64,000 bases of DNA from Amycolatopsis australiensis (GTDB lineage Bacteria; Actinomycetota; Actinomycetes; Mycobacteriales; Pseudonocardiaceae): contig NZ_FPJG01000006.1 of assembly GCF_900119165.1 (NCBI RefSeq), forward strand, positions 1,116,001 through 1,180,000, written 5' to 3'. Shown here piece by piece: positions 25,061-33,378 of this stretch. Position 1 is the stretch's first letter. Every line of letters starts with the position of its first letter. Both the position numbers and the translations under genes were made by a program. The notes beneath the pieces were generated by a model, which saw only the letters and a program-made list of their open reading frames with translations, was not told the origin of the DNA and ran no database searches.

Positions 25061-25795
25061 CTAGTCGCTCAGGTTCCGTTCCGCGTAGATCTTCATCGCG
25101 TCCCGGGCGAATTCCGCCGTCCGGCCTTCGAACCCGTACCGCGGCTCGTCGACATACAGCTGCCCGAGACCCGCGAAGTAGCCACGGGACACCGACGCCA
25201 CCGCGGGCCGCAGCCACTCGTGCAGCCGCCGTGCGATCGCCTGGACCTCGGCGTCGTCCGGCGCCTGGCCGGCTTCCCGGGCCGCGCCGAACGCCGCCGC
25301 GATGTCCCGCTGCTCCTGCTGGTGGGCCTGCTTCTGCTCCGCCGACATCGAGTTCCACCACTCGTTGCCGCGCCGGTAGGCGTCGGCGCCCCAGCGCCGG
25401 GTGACCTCTTCCTCGTACTGCGTGTGGTCGAAGCCGTCGAAGACTTCCTCTGCCATCAGTTGTTCACCTCCCTTCAGTTTTCGGAGGGTCGTGCGGACCG
25501 CGTCGATCTGCCGTCCGATCCGCCGCCGCTCCTGTTCGAGCAGCTCCAGGTGGGTTTCGAGCGCGGCGGCGCTGTCGCGCTGCCCGTCGAGCACTTCCGC
25601 GATGGCCGGCAGTCCGAGGCCGAGCTCGCGCAGCAAGAGGATCCGCTGCAGCCGGACGAGCGCCTGCTCGTCGTAGTAGCGGTAGCCGTTGCTGCCGATC
25701 CGGCTGGGCTCCAGCAGGCCGACCGCGCCGTAGTGGCGCAGCGTCCGGCTCGTCGTCCCGGCCGAGCGGGCGATGTCCTGGATCGACCACTCCAT
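25061..25795 (-). CDS. MerR-family regulator with TipAS drug-binding domain
   Basis: A TipA-type regulator of 244 residues. The MerR HTH is at about 4-70 (WSIQDIARSAGTTSRTLRHY), a coiled-coil dimerisation helix at about 75-110, and the TipAS antibiotic-recognition domain at about 120-240 (EEVTRRWGADAYRRGNEWW). TipA binds thiopeptide-like compounds and activates its own promoter; that is family knowledge. ATG 25795 sits at the predicted transcription start of a MerR-type promoter (separate entry). It is divergent from the DoxX gene. Confidence 0.9.
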   Translation of the reverse strand: MEWSIQDIARSAGTTSRTLRHYGAVGLLEPSRIGSNGYRYYDEQALVRLQRILLLRELGLGLPAIAEVLDGQRDSAAALETHLELLEQERRRIGRQIDAVRTTLRKLKGGEQLMAEEVFDGFDHTQYEEEVTRRWGADAYRRGNEWWNSMSAEQKQAHQQEQRDIAAAFGAAREAGQAPDDAEVQAIARRLHEWLRPAVASVSRGYFAGLGQLYVDEPRYGFEGRTAEFARDAMKIYAERNLSD

Positions 25796-25802
25796 GGCTT
25801 CG

Positions 25803-25833
25803 ACCCTAGAAGTTGACGCCACGTCAAGGTCAA
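25803..25833 (-). promoter_or_regulatory. MerR-type promoter, 19-bp spacer with operator dyad
   Basis: On the minus strand a -35 TTGACC (25833-25828) and a -10 TAGGGT (25808-25803) are separated by exactly 19 bp. The spacer contains the perfect dyad TTGACG-TGG-CGTCAA (25827-25813). This is the classic architecture remodelled by MerR proteins. Transcription start falls at about 25796, so the mRNA would be leaderless for ATG 25795. Confidence 0.8.
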
Positions 25834-25972
25834 GCGCTAACTCTTTATAGTGCTTTCTAGTACTAGCTCGATATTCACCCAGAAACGCCGATGAGGATTC
25901 GAGTCCGGGCACAGCGGGCACCCAGGCGATAAGTTCGACCAGGCAGCGGCCCGTACGAGGAAGGCAACGACC

Positions 25973-26512
25973 GTGATACTCCGTCGAGTGGCACGTCCCC
26001 TGCTCGCCACGATCTTCGTGACCGGCGGGATCAATGCGCTGAGGCAGGCCGAGGGGCACGCGAAGGCCGCCGAGCCGTTCCTGAACGCCGCGTTCGACAA
26101 GGTCGGCGACGTGGTCCCGGAGCAGATACCCCGCGATCCGGTGACCCTCGTCCGGGTCGACGCCGCGGTCAAGATCGGCGCCGGCCTCGCCCTGGCCGCC
26201 GGCAAGGCGCCGCGGCTGGCGGCCGGGCTGCTGCTCGGCAGCCTCGTGCCGACGACCCTGGCGACGCACAGCTTCTGGACCATGAAGGACCCGGGTGAGC
26301 GCGCCCAGCAGCAGATCCAGTTCTTCAAGAACGCCGGCCTGGCCGGTGGCCTGCTGCTCGCCGTCGCGGACACGGCCGGGAAGCCGTCGGTCGGCTGGCG
26401 GGCGCGGCACGCCGCGAAGGACGTCAGCGCGAGCGCCGGGAAGCTGAGCCGCAAGGCCGAGAAGCGCGCGAACAAGCTCGCGAAGCGCGCTCAGAAGGCG
26501 CTCCCCCACTGA
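25973..26512 (+). CDS. DoxX family membrane protein
   Basis: A 179-residue membrane protein of the DoxX/DoxD-like family: an N-terminal LLATIFVTGGINAL helix, VDAAVKIGAGLALAAG, and LLLGSLVPTTLATHSFW. A Lys/Arg-rich C-terminal tail (residues about 140-179) follows. Members are linked to redox or membrane integrity, without a settled activity. GTG 25973 is the start. A strong bidirectional terminator separates it from the convergent thiolase gene. Confidence 0.87.
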   Translation: MILRRVARPLLATIFVTGGINALRQAEGHAKAAEPFLNAAFDKVGDVVPEQIPRDPVTLVRVDAAVKIGAGLALAAGKAPRLAAGLLLGSLVPTTLATHSFWTMKDPGERAQQQIQFFKNAGLAGGLLLAVADTAGKPSVGWRARHAAKDVSASAGKLSRKAEKRANKLAKRAQKALPH

Positions 26513-26520
26513 CTGACACC

Positions 26521-26553
26521 AAAGGGCCGCCCCTGACCGAGGGGCGGCCCTTT
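26521..26553. terminator. bidirectional terminator between doxX and thiolase genes
   Basis: AAAGGGCCGCCCCT (26521-26534) pairs with AGGGGCGGCCCTTT (26540-26553), a perfect 14-bp stem with 5-nt loop. The A3/T3 ends serve both convergent transcripts. Confidence 0.88.
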
Positions 26554-26563
26554 CGCGTGAAAA

Positions 26564-27868
26564 CTACTTCTCCAGGATCGCGGTGACGCCCTGGCCGCCG
26601 GCCGCGCAGATGGAGATCAGGCCGCGGCCGGACCCCTTCTCGTGCAGCAGCTTCGCCAGCGTCGCGACGATCCGGCCGCCGGTCGCGGCGAACGGGTGCC
26701 CGGCCGCCAGCGACGAGCCGTTGACGTTCAGCTTCGCCCGGTCGATCGCGCCGAGCGGCTCGTCCAGCTCCAGCTTCTCCTTCGCGAACGCCGGGTCCTC
26801 CCACGCCTTGAGCGTGGCCAGCACCTGCGACGCGAACGCCTCGTGGATCTCGTAGAAGTCGAAGTCCTGCAGCGAAAGCCCGGCCCGCGCGAGCATCCGC
26901 GGCACGGCGTAGGCGGGCGCCATGAGCAGGCCCTCGTCGCCGTGGACGTAGTCGACGGCCGCGGTCTGCGAGAACGTCAGGTACGCCTGCACCGGCAGGT
27001 TGTGCGCCTTCGCCCACTCCTCGGTGGCGAGCAGGACCGTCGACGCGCCGTCGGTCAGCGGCGTCGAGTTGCCCGCCGTCATCGTGCCGTCGGGGCCGCC
27101 GAAGGCCGGCTTGAGCTTGGCGAGCTTCTCCGCGGTCGAGTCCGGCCGCAGGTTCTGGTCGCGCGTGAGCTTGAGGAACGGCGTCACGAGGTCGTCGAAG
27201 AACCCGCGCTCGTAGGCGGCGGCGAGCTTCTGGTGGCTGCTCGCGGCCAGCTCGTCCTGCGCCTCGCGGGTGATCTCCCACGCCTTCGCGGTCAGCGCCG
27301 CGTGCTCGCCCATCGAGAGCCCGGTGCGCGGTTCCTCGTTGCGCGGGATCGCCGGGACGATGTGCCCGGGCCGGATCTTCGCGACGAGCCGGAGCCGCTC
27401 GCCCAGCGTCTTGGCCGCGTTGAGTTGGATGAGGATCTGCCGGAGGTCCTCGTTGACGGCCAGCGGCGCGTCGCTCGTCGTGTCGACGCCGCCCGCGATG
27501 GCCGAGTCGATCTGGCCGAGCGCGATCTTGTTCGCGACGTTGACGATGGCCTGCAGGCCGGTGCCGCACGCCATCTGGACGTCGGACGCGGGCGTCGCGG
27601 GCGAGAGCTTGCTGCCCAGCACGCTCTCGCGGGCCAGGTTGAAGTCCTTCGAGTGCTTGAGCACCGCGCCGGCGGCGACCTCGCCGATCACCTCGCCCTG
27701 CAGCGAGAAGCGGCTGACCAGCCCGTCGATGGCGGCGGTGAGCATGTCCTGGTTCGACGCCTTCGCGTACGGGCCGTTGGACCTCGCGAAGGGGATCCGG
27801 TTGCCCCCGATGATCGCGACCTTGCGCACGGCAGGCGCCTGCTTGGGTTGCTTCGGCTTCGGCGGCAT
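26564..27868 (-). CDS. fadA2: acetyl-CoA C-acetyltransferase, FadA2/FadI-like thiolase
   Basis: A 434-residue thiolase. The nucleophile Cys lies in VQMACGTGLQA (near 95), the His in AAGHPFAATGGR and the second Cys in ISICAAGGQG. It catalyses 3-ketoacyl-CoA thiolysis or its reverse. The order thiolase, divergent fabG4-like reductase and htdX-like hydratase matches mycobacterial fadA2-fabG4-htdX, which supports the symbol. A perfect 22-bp dyad lies in the divergent promoter region. It probably acts in fatty-acid degradation or elongation with its divergent neighbours. Confidence 0.87.
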   Translation of the reverse strand: MPPKPKQPKQAPAVRKVAIIGGNRIPFARSNGPYAKASNQDMLTAAIDGLVSRFSLQGEVIGEVAAGAVLKHSKDFNLARESVLGSKLSPATPASDVQMACGTGLQAIVNVANKIALGQIDSAIAGGVDTTSDAPLAVNEDLRQILIQLNAAKTLGERLRLVAKIRPGHIVPAIPRNEEPRTGLSMGEHAALTAKAWEITREAQDELAASSHQKLAAAYERGFFDDLVTPFLKLTRDQNLRPDSTAEKLAKLKPAFGGPDGTMTAGNSTPLTDGASTVLLATEEWAKAHNLPVQAYLTFSQTAAVDYVHGDEGLLMAPAYAVPRMLARAGLSLQDFDFYEIHEAFASQVLATLKAWEDPAFAKEKLELDEPLGAIDRAKLNVNGSSLAAGHPFAATGGRIVATLAKLLHEKGSGRGLISICAAGGQGVTAILEK

Positions 27869-27901
27869 GACTTCACCTCTCTGGTCGTGTCTCTCACACT
27901 G

Positions 27902-27923
27902 TAACCTACTAGCGAGTAGGTTA
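27902..27923. promoter_or_regulatory. TetR-type operator in divergent fadA2/fabG4 promoter
   Basis: A perfect inverted repeat TAACCTACT-AGCG-AGTAGGTTA (27902-27923). Its core CTACTAGCGAGTAG resembles CTACTCACGGGTAG upstream of the TetR gene of this cluster, so that regulator probably binds here. Confidence 0.7.
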
Positions 27924-27960
27924 GACTGCGACGTGACGCAGACTGCACGGGAGGCAACCG

Positions 27961-29295
27961 ATGGCGGACAGGTACCAGCAGTTCACGAAAACCCCGGTGG
28001 GGAAGTTCGTGGTGCCGAAGCTCGGCTTGCCCAACCCCGCCACGCTGCGCCGGTACAAGCCCGGGCAACCCGCCCTCGAGGGTCCCGCACTTCTCGGCGC
28101 CGCGCCCGGTGGCCGGCTCGAGAAGACCCTGAAGGACCAGCTGGCCGACGCGGGCATCGACGTCGTCACGACGGCCGCCGATCGGCACGCGGCCCTGGTG
28201 TTCGACGCGACGGGCATCACCGACCCGGCGCGGCTGCGGGAGGTCTACGACTTCTTCCACCCGGTGATCCGCAGCGTCGGGCCGTCCGGCCGCGTCGTCG
28301 TGTTCGGCACGCCGCCGGAGCAGCTCGAGGGCCGCGAGCGGATCGCCCAGCGTGCCCTCGAAGGATTCACTCGATCGGTCGGTAAGGAGCTGAAGCGCGG
28401 CGCGACCGCCCAGCTCGTGTACGTCGCGGACGGCGCCGAAGAGGCGACGGAGTCGACGGTGCGCTTCCTGCTCTCGGCGAAGTCGGCGTTCGTCGACGCG
28501 CAGGTCATCCGGATCGGCACCGAGGGCAAGACGGCTGTTGCCCCCGCCGACTGGGAGAAGCCCCTCGAGGGCAAGGTCGCGCTGGTCACCGGCGCGTCGC
28601 GCGGCATCGGCGCGGCGATCGCCGAGGTGCTGGCCCGCGACGGCGCCCACGTCGTCGCGCTGGACATCCCCGCGCAGGGCGGTGACCTGTCGAAGGTGGC
28701 CAACAAGATCGGCGGGTCGGCGTTGCAGCTCGACATCACCTCGCCGAGCGCTCCCGCGAAGCTCGCGGAGCACCTGAAGGAGCGTCACGGCGGCGTGGAC
28801 GTCGTTGTGCACAACGCAGGCATTACCCGCGACAAGACGCTGGGGAACATGAGCGAGAGCGCGTGGGACTCGGTGATCGCGGTGAACCTGGCGTCGCAGC
28901 TGGCGGTGAACGACAAGCTCCTCGCCGACAAGGTGCTCAACGACAACGGCCGGATCATCGGCGTCTCGTCGATCGCGGGCATCGCCGGCAACGTCGGCCA
29001 GACGAACTACGCGACGTCGAAGGCCGGCGTGATCGGCATGGTGAACGACGGCGCCCCGAAGCTGGCCGCGTACGGCGGCACGATCAACGCCGTGGCGCCC
29101 GGGTTCATCGAGACGAAGATGACCGCGGCGGTCCCGCTGTTCATCCGGGAGGCCGGACGGCGGCTGTCCAGCCTCGGCCAGGGCGGCCTGCCGGTCGACG
29201 TCGCGGAGACCATCGCCTGGTACGCGAACCCGGCGTCGGCCGCGGTGAACGGCAACGTCGTCCGCGTCTGCGGCCAGGCCCTGCTGGGGGCGTGA
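27961..29295 (+). CDS. fabG4: 3-oxoacyl reductase, FabG4-like two-domain SDR
   Basis: A 444-residue reductase built like mycobacterial FabG4. An N-terminal flavodoxin-like domain (about 1-190) without a cofactor motif precedes a full SDR domain with VTGASRGIGAAIAEVL (about 207-222), the catalytic Ser in IGVSSIAG, and YATSKAG (Tyr/Lys). It reduces 3-oxoacyl-CoA/ACP using NAD(P)H. The htdX-like gene starts 1 bp after its stop, which indicates an operon. The TetR-type dyad at 27902 lies in its promoter. Confidence 0.9.
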   Translation: MADRYQQFTKTPVGKFVVPKLGLPNPATLRRYKPGQPALEGPALLGAAPGGRLEKTLKDQLADAGIDVVTTAADRHAALVFDATGITDPARLREVYDFFHPVIRSVGPSGRVVVFGTPPEQLEGRERIAQRALEGFTRSVGKELKRGATAQLVYVADGAEEATESTVRFLLSAKSAFVDAQVIRIGTEGKTAVAPADWEKPLEGKVALVTGASRGIGAAIAEVLARDGAHVVALDIPAQGGDLSKVANKIGGSALQLDITSPSAPAKLAEHLKERHGGVDVVVHNAGITRDKTLGNMSESAWDSVIAVNLASQLAVNDKLLADKVLNDNGRIIGVSSIAGIAGNVGQTNYATSKAGVIGMVNDGAPKLAAYGGTINAVAPGFIETKMTAAVPLFIREAGRRLSSLGQGGLPVDVAETIAWYANPASAAVNGNVVRVCGQALLGA

Positions 29296-29296
29296 C

Positions 29297-30139
29297 ATGG
29301 CGATCCGCGAACTCGACAGCACACCGAGCCTGGCCACGCTCTACCCGAAGGCCCTGCTCGGCGGTGTGCTGCGCAAGCCGTCCGGCGGCGAGCTGCCGGA
29401 CACCGAGCTGGTGCGCACGGGTGTCGTCGTCGACTCGGCGCACCTGGTGGCGTACAACGCGGTGTGCGGCTTCCGGCTGAGCGACGAGCTGCCGGCGACG
29501 TACCCGCACATGCTCGCGTTCCCGCTGCAGATGGCGCTGATGACCGAGCCGGGGTTCCCGTTCCCGCTGCTCGGCATGGTGCACGTGGCGAACCGGATCA
29601 CCCAGCACCGCGCGTTGCGGCTGGGTGAGCCGCTGACCGTGCGCGTGCGGGCGGAGAACCTGCGCCCGCACGAGAAGGGCCGCCAGTTCGACGTCGTCAG
29701 CGAAGCCTGGGCCGGGGACGACCTCGTGTGGATCGACGTGAGCACGTACCTGCGGCGCGGCCCTTCCGCGGGTGCGTCCGGACGGCGCGAGCAGCTGGCT
29801 CCGCCGACGCCGGACGCGATCTGGCGCGTCCCGGCGGACATCGGCCGGCGCTACGCGGAGGTCTCGGGCGACCGCAACCCGATCCACCTGCACCCGTTGA
29901 CGGCGCGCCTGTTCGGCTTCCCGCGCGCGATCGCCCACGGGATGTGGACGAAGGCGCACGCGCTGGCGTCGTTCGAAGGACGGCTGCCGGAGGCGTTCAC
30001 CGTGGACGTGAAGTTCAAGCAGCCGGTGCTGCTGCCGGCCAAGGCGGGCTTCACGTCGTGGGCGACGCCGGAGGGGTGGGCGTTCGAGCTGTGGAGCAAG
30101 TCGAAGCCGCACCTGGAAGGCACGATCAGCTCACTGTGA
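29297..30139 (+). CDS. htdX: MaoC-like (R)-3-hydroxyacyl dehydratase, HtdX-like
   Basis: A 280-residue double hot-dog hydratase/dehydratase. The hydratase-2 motif is in the C-terminal half: SGDRNPIHLHPLTARLFGF followed by AIAHGMWTKA, which supplies the catalytic Asp and His. The N-terminal half is a degenerate hot-dog. The length equals mycobacterial HtdX. It acts after FabG4 in the fatty-acid cycle. The 3' end overlaps the convergent TetR gene by 9 bp. Confidence 0.9.
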   Translation: MAIRELDSTPSLATLYPKALLGGVLRKPSGGELPDTELVRTGVVVDSAHLVAYNAVCGFRLSDELPATYPHMLAFPLQMALMTEPGFPFPLLGMVHVANRITQHRALRLGEPLTVRVRAENLRPHEKGRQFDVVSEAWAGDDLVWIDVSTYLRRGPSAGASGRREQLAPPTPDAIWRVPADIGRRYAEVSGDRNPIHLHPLTARLFGFPRAIAHGMWTKAHALASFEGRLPEAFTVDVKFKQPVLLPAKAGFTSWATPEGWAFELWSKSKPHLEGTISSL

Positions 30140-30787
30140 CGGCTTCCAGACCTCGCCTTCGATGAGGTCGTTGAAGCCGAGCCAGACGAGGTTCATCAGC
30201 CACGACGCCAGGACGCCGTCGGAGATGTCGGGGTGGTCGAGAGCCCAGTCGGCGAGCGACTCGGCCCCGCCGACCAGGGACGCGGCCAGGCCCTCGCCGG
30301 AGAACTCGGCCTGCTCGCCGACGCCCTTGCGGGTGCCCGCCGACACGACGAGCGCCGCGACCAGCTGGATCGCGCGCGCCCGCATGTCGGTGATTTCCGC
30401 GGCGAACGCGCCGCCGACGGTGAGTGCCTGGCGGTGCAGCACGGTCCACGACTCGCGGTACTCGGCGACGAAGCGGTAGAAGGACCGCAGGCCGTGCCAC
30501 AGCTGCATGTCCGGCGGCAGGTCGGGCTGCACGCCGGCCTGGATGGCCTCGAGCAGCCGCGTCGCCTCCCGGCGGATGCACGCGCCGAACAGGTCCTCCT
30601 TGGACCCGAGGTAGGTGTAGATCATCGGCTTCGAGACGCCGGCGACGTCGGAGATCTCGTCCATCGAGGCCGCGTGGTAGCCGTGGCGGGAAAAGACCTG
30701 GACGGCCGCGTCCAGGATCTGCCGCTCGCGCACCGCGCGCGGCAGCCGCCGGGCCCGTTCGGGCGGACGCTGATCATCCTCTGACAC
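30131..30787 (-). CDS. TetR family regulator of the fadA2/fabG4 module
   Basis: A 218-residue TetR-type regulator with an N-terminal HTH (AVQVFSRHGYHAASMDEISDVAGVSKPMIYTY). GTG 30787 is preferred: AGGGAGG is 10 nt upstream, and the frame upstream of it is not conserved-looking. Palindromes upstream (30867-30897) and in the divergent fadA2/fabG4 promoter share the core CTACT-N4-GTAG, so it probably represses both. A TetR gene also lies near htdX in mycobacteria. The ligand is probably an acyl-CoA, which is an inference. Confidence 0.87.
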   Translation of the reverse strand: MSEDDQRPPERARRLPRAVRERQILDAAVQVFSRHGYHAASMDEISDVAGVSKPMIYTYLGSKEDLFGACIRREATRLLEAIQAGVQPDLPPDMQLWHGLRSFYRFVAEYRESWTVLHRQALTVGGAFAAEITDMRARAIQLVAALVVSAGTRKGVGEQAEFSGEGLAASLVGGAESLADWALDHPDISDGVLASWLMNLVWLGFNDLIEGEVWKPSQ

Positions 30788-30866
30788 GCTGGACCTCCCT
30801 GTTTCTGCCCGGAGACGGTACCGGGAGCCGACCCGGCTGGGTGATTTCGGCACGCTTGCCCGCCTA

Positions 30867-30897
30867 CCTACTCACGGGTAGCCTTACGCGTGAGTAA
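30867..30897. promoter_or_regulatory. tandem TetR-type operators between TetR and SCP2-like genes
   Basis: CTACTCACGGGTAG (30868-30881) and TTACGCGTGAGTAA (30884-30897) are adjacent imperfect palindromes of 14 bp with TAC/GTA half-sites at identical spacing. The first matches the core of the 27902 operator. They sit where both divergent promoters would be. Confidence 0.6.
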
Positions 30898-30913
30898 CCG
30901 CAGAGGAGTGACG

Positions 30914-31576
30914 ATGGCCGACAACGCCGGGATGACCAGCGCCGATCAGGTCGCGGGCCTCCGTGGGGCGGCGCTGCTGGACGCGCTGGAGCGGCTCGAC
31001 CCGCTGAGCCCGGAAGCGCACGCGCTCGACGTGAACACGCTCGCGGAGGCGGTCGATCCACGCGGGCTGGGCAAGGACGACTTCCGCCGGTTCCTGGACG
31101 CGCTGTGCGCGCTGGCTTCCCGCGCCCCGGCGTTCGACCTGAGCAAGGTCGACCCCGCCCGGTTCGCGTCACTGGTGGCCTCGGCGTCGCGCGCGCAGCT
31201 GGAGAGCGTGGTCGCGGACCGGACGCTGCGCGAGCGCGTGCTGGAGGAGATCTTCGCCCGCATGGGTGCCCACATCCGCCCCGAGCGGGCCCGAGACGTG
31301 CACGCAGTGGTCCACTGGCGCCTGTCGGGCGGAGTGGGTGAGGGAGGCTACGACCGCTACGAGACGGTGATTTCGCACGGTTCGTGCACGGTGAGCCGCG
31401 AGATGCGCGAACGTCCCCGCGTCACGATCACGATCGCCCCGCCGGACTTCTTCCGCCTGATCACCCACCAGGCAACGCCGGCGGTGTTGTTCGTCACGGG
31501 CCGGATCAAGGTCAAGGGCGATCTGGCCTTCGCGGCCGGGTTGATCGGTTTCTTCGACCTCCCGCACCCCGTATAG
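30914..31576 (+). CDS. SCP2-like sterol/lipid-transfer protein
   Basis: A 220-residue protein with a C-terminal SCP2-like fold (about 125-215): VHWRLSGGVGEGGYDRYETVISHG, VTITIAPPDFFRLITHQ, VLFVTGRIKVKGDLAFAAGL. SCP2 domains hold lipids or CoA thioesters in a hydrophobic tunnel. An N-terminal helical region (1-100) has no recognised domain. ATG 30914 has GAGGAG 5-10 nt upstream. It lies divergent from the TetR gene with operators between them, so it is probably in the same regulon. Confidence 0.8.
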   Translation: MADNAGMTSADQVAGLRGAALLDALERLDPLSPEAHALDVNTLAEAVDPRGLGKDDFRRFLDALCALASRAPAFDLSKVDPARFASLVASASRAQLESVVADRTLRERVLEEIFARMGAHIRPERARDVHAVVHWRLSGGVGEGGYDRYETVISHGSCTVSREMRERPRVTITIAPPDFFRLITHQATPAVLFVTGRIKVKGDLAFAAGLIGFFDLPHPV

Positions 31577-31585
31577 TCCGCCGCT

Positions 31586-32197
31586 GTGCCCAGAAAAGCG
31601 AGGTGGCGCCTTTCCCGGACCCGCGGCATCCGCGGCGGACACGTGGTGAACGCGTTCGCCGAGAAGCTGGTCATCGGCAACCTGACGCCCGAGCAGTTCG
31701 TCCAGGTCCTGGAAACCCTCCACATGCTGGGCGAAGCGGGAGCGGGCATAGAACTGAGCTCCCTGGCGACGGACGTGCTGGTGAACGTGGTGAACCGCTG
31801 TTCCCGAGACCACCTGAAGGCCATCGCGGACCACCCGGAACTGCGCGCGGTGTTCCTGGACGAGATATTCCGCAGAATGTCGGAGCATTTCCTGTCGGAA
31901 CGAGCCCGCCACGTGAGCTTCGTGGTCTCATGGCGCTTTTCGGAGGGGTCGGGAGAGGACGGCTACGACCGTTTCCAGACGGTGATAGAGGACGGAGTGT
32001 GCGTGTCAAGCCCGGAGCTGACCCGCACCCCGGACACAACGATCACCCTGTCAGTGGACGACTTCATCCGGATCGCAACGGGCAATGCAGCGGTAGCGGC
32101 AATGTTCGTAACGGGCCGGGTGAAGGTGAAGGGCGAGTACGCCCCGGCGGTGAGGTTCTCAAGCTACTTCGACATCCCCAAGCCGACAGTGGACTAG
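31586..32197 (+). CDS. SCP2-like protein, paralogue
   Basis: A 203-residue paralogue of the preceding gene, 9 bp downstream. It shares the arrangement EIFRRMSEH...ARHVSFVVSWRFSEGSGEDGYDRFQTVI, ITLSVDDFIRIATG and FVTGRVKVKGEYAPA. Codon use contains more A-ending codons than its neighbours. Its stop TAG and the convergent methyltransferase stop share CTAG at 32194-32197, so the boundary between the lipid module and the restriction-like island has no spacer. Confidence 0.78.
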   Translation: MPRKARWRLSRTRGIRGGHVVNAFAEKLVIGNLTPEQFVQVLETLHMLGEAGAGIELSSLATDVLVNVVNRCSRDHLKAIADHPELRAVFLDEIFRRMSEHFLSERARHVSFVVSWRFSEGSGEDGYDRFQTVIEDGVCVSSPELTRTPDTTITLSVDDFIRIATGNAAVAAMFVTGRVKVKGEYAPAVRFSSYFDIPKPTVD

Positions 32198-33333
32198 CTG
32201 TTCGAAGCGAGGTGCTGGGGGAGGGCGTCGGCGCTTTGAGTCGTCTCTTGTTTTACGGCGAGTGGCTTACTCGACTTGGTGACTTCCCACTTGTCGTTCA
32301 CGGCCTTGTCCAGCGCCTGCCGGTCCAGCTTCATCCCCAGCGCCGCGGCAAGAACGTGTGCGGCCAGTCGAGGGGGGATGGCATTGCCGATCTGCTGGGA
32401 TATGTCACCACCGGCCCACGGGTAGTCAATCGGAAAAGTCTGCAGCCGGCCTGCCTCGGGCAGGCTGAACCTCGGCAATTCGCGCTCGTCGTGCGTGACC
32501 AGCCGGTTTCGCGAGACTTTGCCGGTTACGGTCGCGGCAGGTTCGTCCGAGGTGCGTCGGCCGCGAGCTTTGGGGTCGCCGCCGGTGCCGTAGTTGGAGA
32601 TAACCACGTAGGGAACCCCCCGGGAAACTGCCTTTCCCATGGTTTCCCATGGCAACAGGGCCAAGTCTCCCGCGTCCGCAGGACGGCCCTTGCGGTACAG
32701 CTGGTGTGTCGGCGTCGGCAAGCTTGGCTTGCGGTCTCGCCGGGCGATCAGGATGGCTCGACGCCGCGTCTGAGGCACGCCGAACATCTCGGTGTGGAGG
32801 ATTCCGCAGGCCGACTTGTAGCCGACGCTTGCCAGCGCCTCACCGACGGCATGCCACACGGGCAGTACCGCAGGAACCTGCTCCAACACGATCGCGTCAT
32901 AGGGGCGCCCGTCCTTCACCGCCTCCAACGCCCACCTGAGTGGCTCCAGAACCAACCCCGTCCGCTCGTCGTCGAGTCCGTCCAGGCTCTTTTTGACGTC
33001 TTCGCCCGCCGCCATGCGTTTGACGAACCCGAGCACCTGCTCCAGCGCGCGGCGCCCAGCTCCACTGCCTGCCACCGTGTAGGTCTGACAGGGCGGACCG
33101 CCTGCGAGGACAGTGGCTTTCTCGAAGTCTGCGGGCTTGTGCGCCCGGACGTCGGCGTGGTGGGTCCGCAATCCTGCCCTGGCGCGAGTGGCACAGGCGT
33201 TGTCGTCCCACTCGATCCCGTCCACGACTAGGCCCAGCCAGTGCGCGGCGACGTCCAGCCCGCCGGGGCCTGCGAAGAGATCCACCATGTGGATGGGCCC
33301 CGGCGGGGAAGCAACGGACTGTTCGGCGAGCAT
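32194..33333 (-). CDS. C5 cytosine DNA methyltransferase, catalytically intact
   Basis: A 379-residue DNA (cytosine-5) methyltransferase. Motif I is DLFAGPGGLD, motif IV is AGGPPCQTY with the catalytic Cys, motif VI is LEQVP (variant of ENV), motif VIII is VPQTRRRAIL, and motif X is QQIGNAIPPRLA. The target recognition region is short and lies in the C-terminal third. It is the last gene of a six-gene operon with a methyltransferase-like paralogue, two unknown proteins, a GHKL ATPase and a Vsr-like nuclease. It probably modifies the host DNA to protect it. Confidence 0.9.
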   Translation of the reverse strand: MLAEQSVASPPGPIHMVDLFAGPGGLDVAAHWLGLVVDGIEWDDNACATRARAGLRTHHADVRAHKPADFEKATVLAGGPPCQTYTVAGSGAGRRALEQVLGFVKRMAAGEDVKKSLDGLDDERTGLVLEPLRWALEAVKDGRPYDAIVLEQVPAVLPVWHAVGEALASVGYKSACGILHTEMFGVPQTRRRAILIARRDRKPSLPTPTHQLYRKGRPADAGDLALLPWETMGKAVSRGVPYVVISNYGTGGDPKARGRRTSDEPAATVTGKVSRNRLVTHDERELPRFSLPEAGRLQTFPIDYPWAGGDISQQIGNAIPPRLAAHVLAAALGMKLDRQALDKAVNDKWEVTKSSKPLAVKQETTQSADALPQHLASNS

Positions 33334-33378
33334 GCGGGGAGCTTATATCGTGTGGTCGGCCATCCGACGTAGGCGCGG

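Noticed and set aside
24512..25816. 434-codon plus-strand frame across the S1-like and TipA-like genes
   Set aside because: Composition is typical of a GC-rich shadow frame, and it is contradicted by two supported genes.
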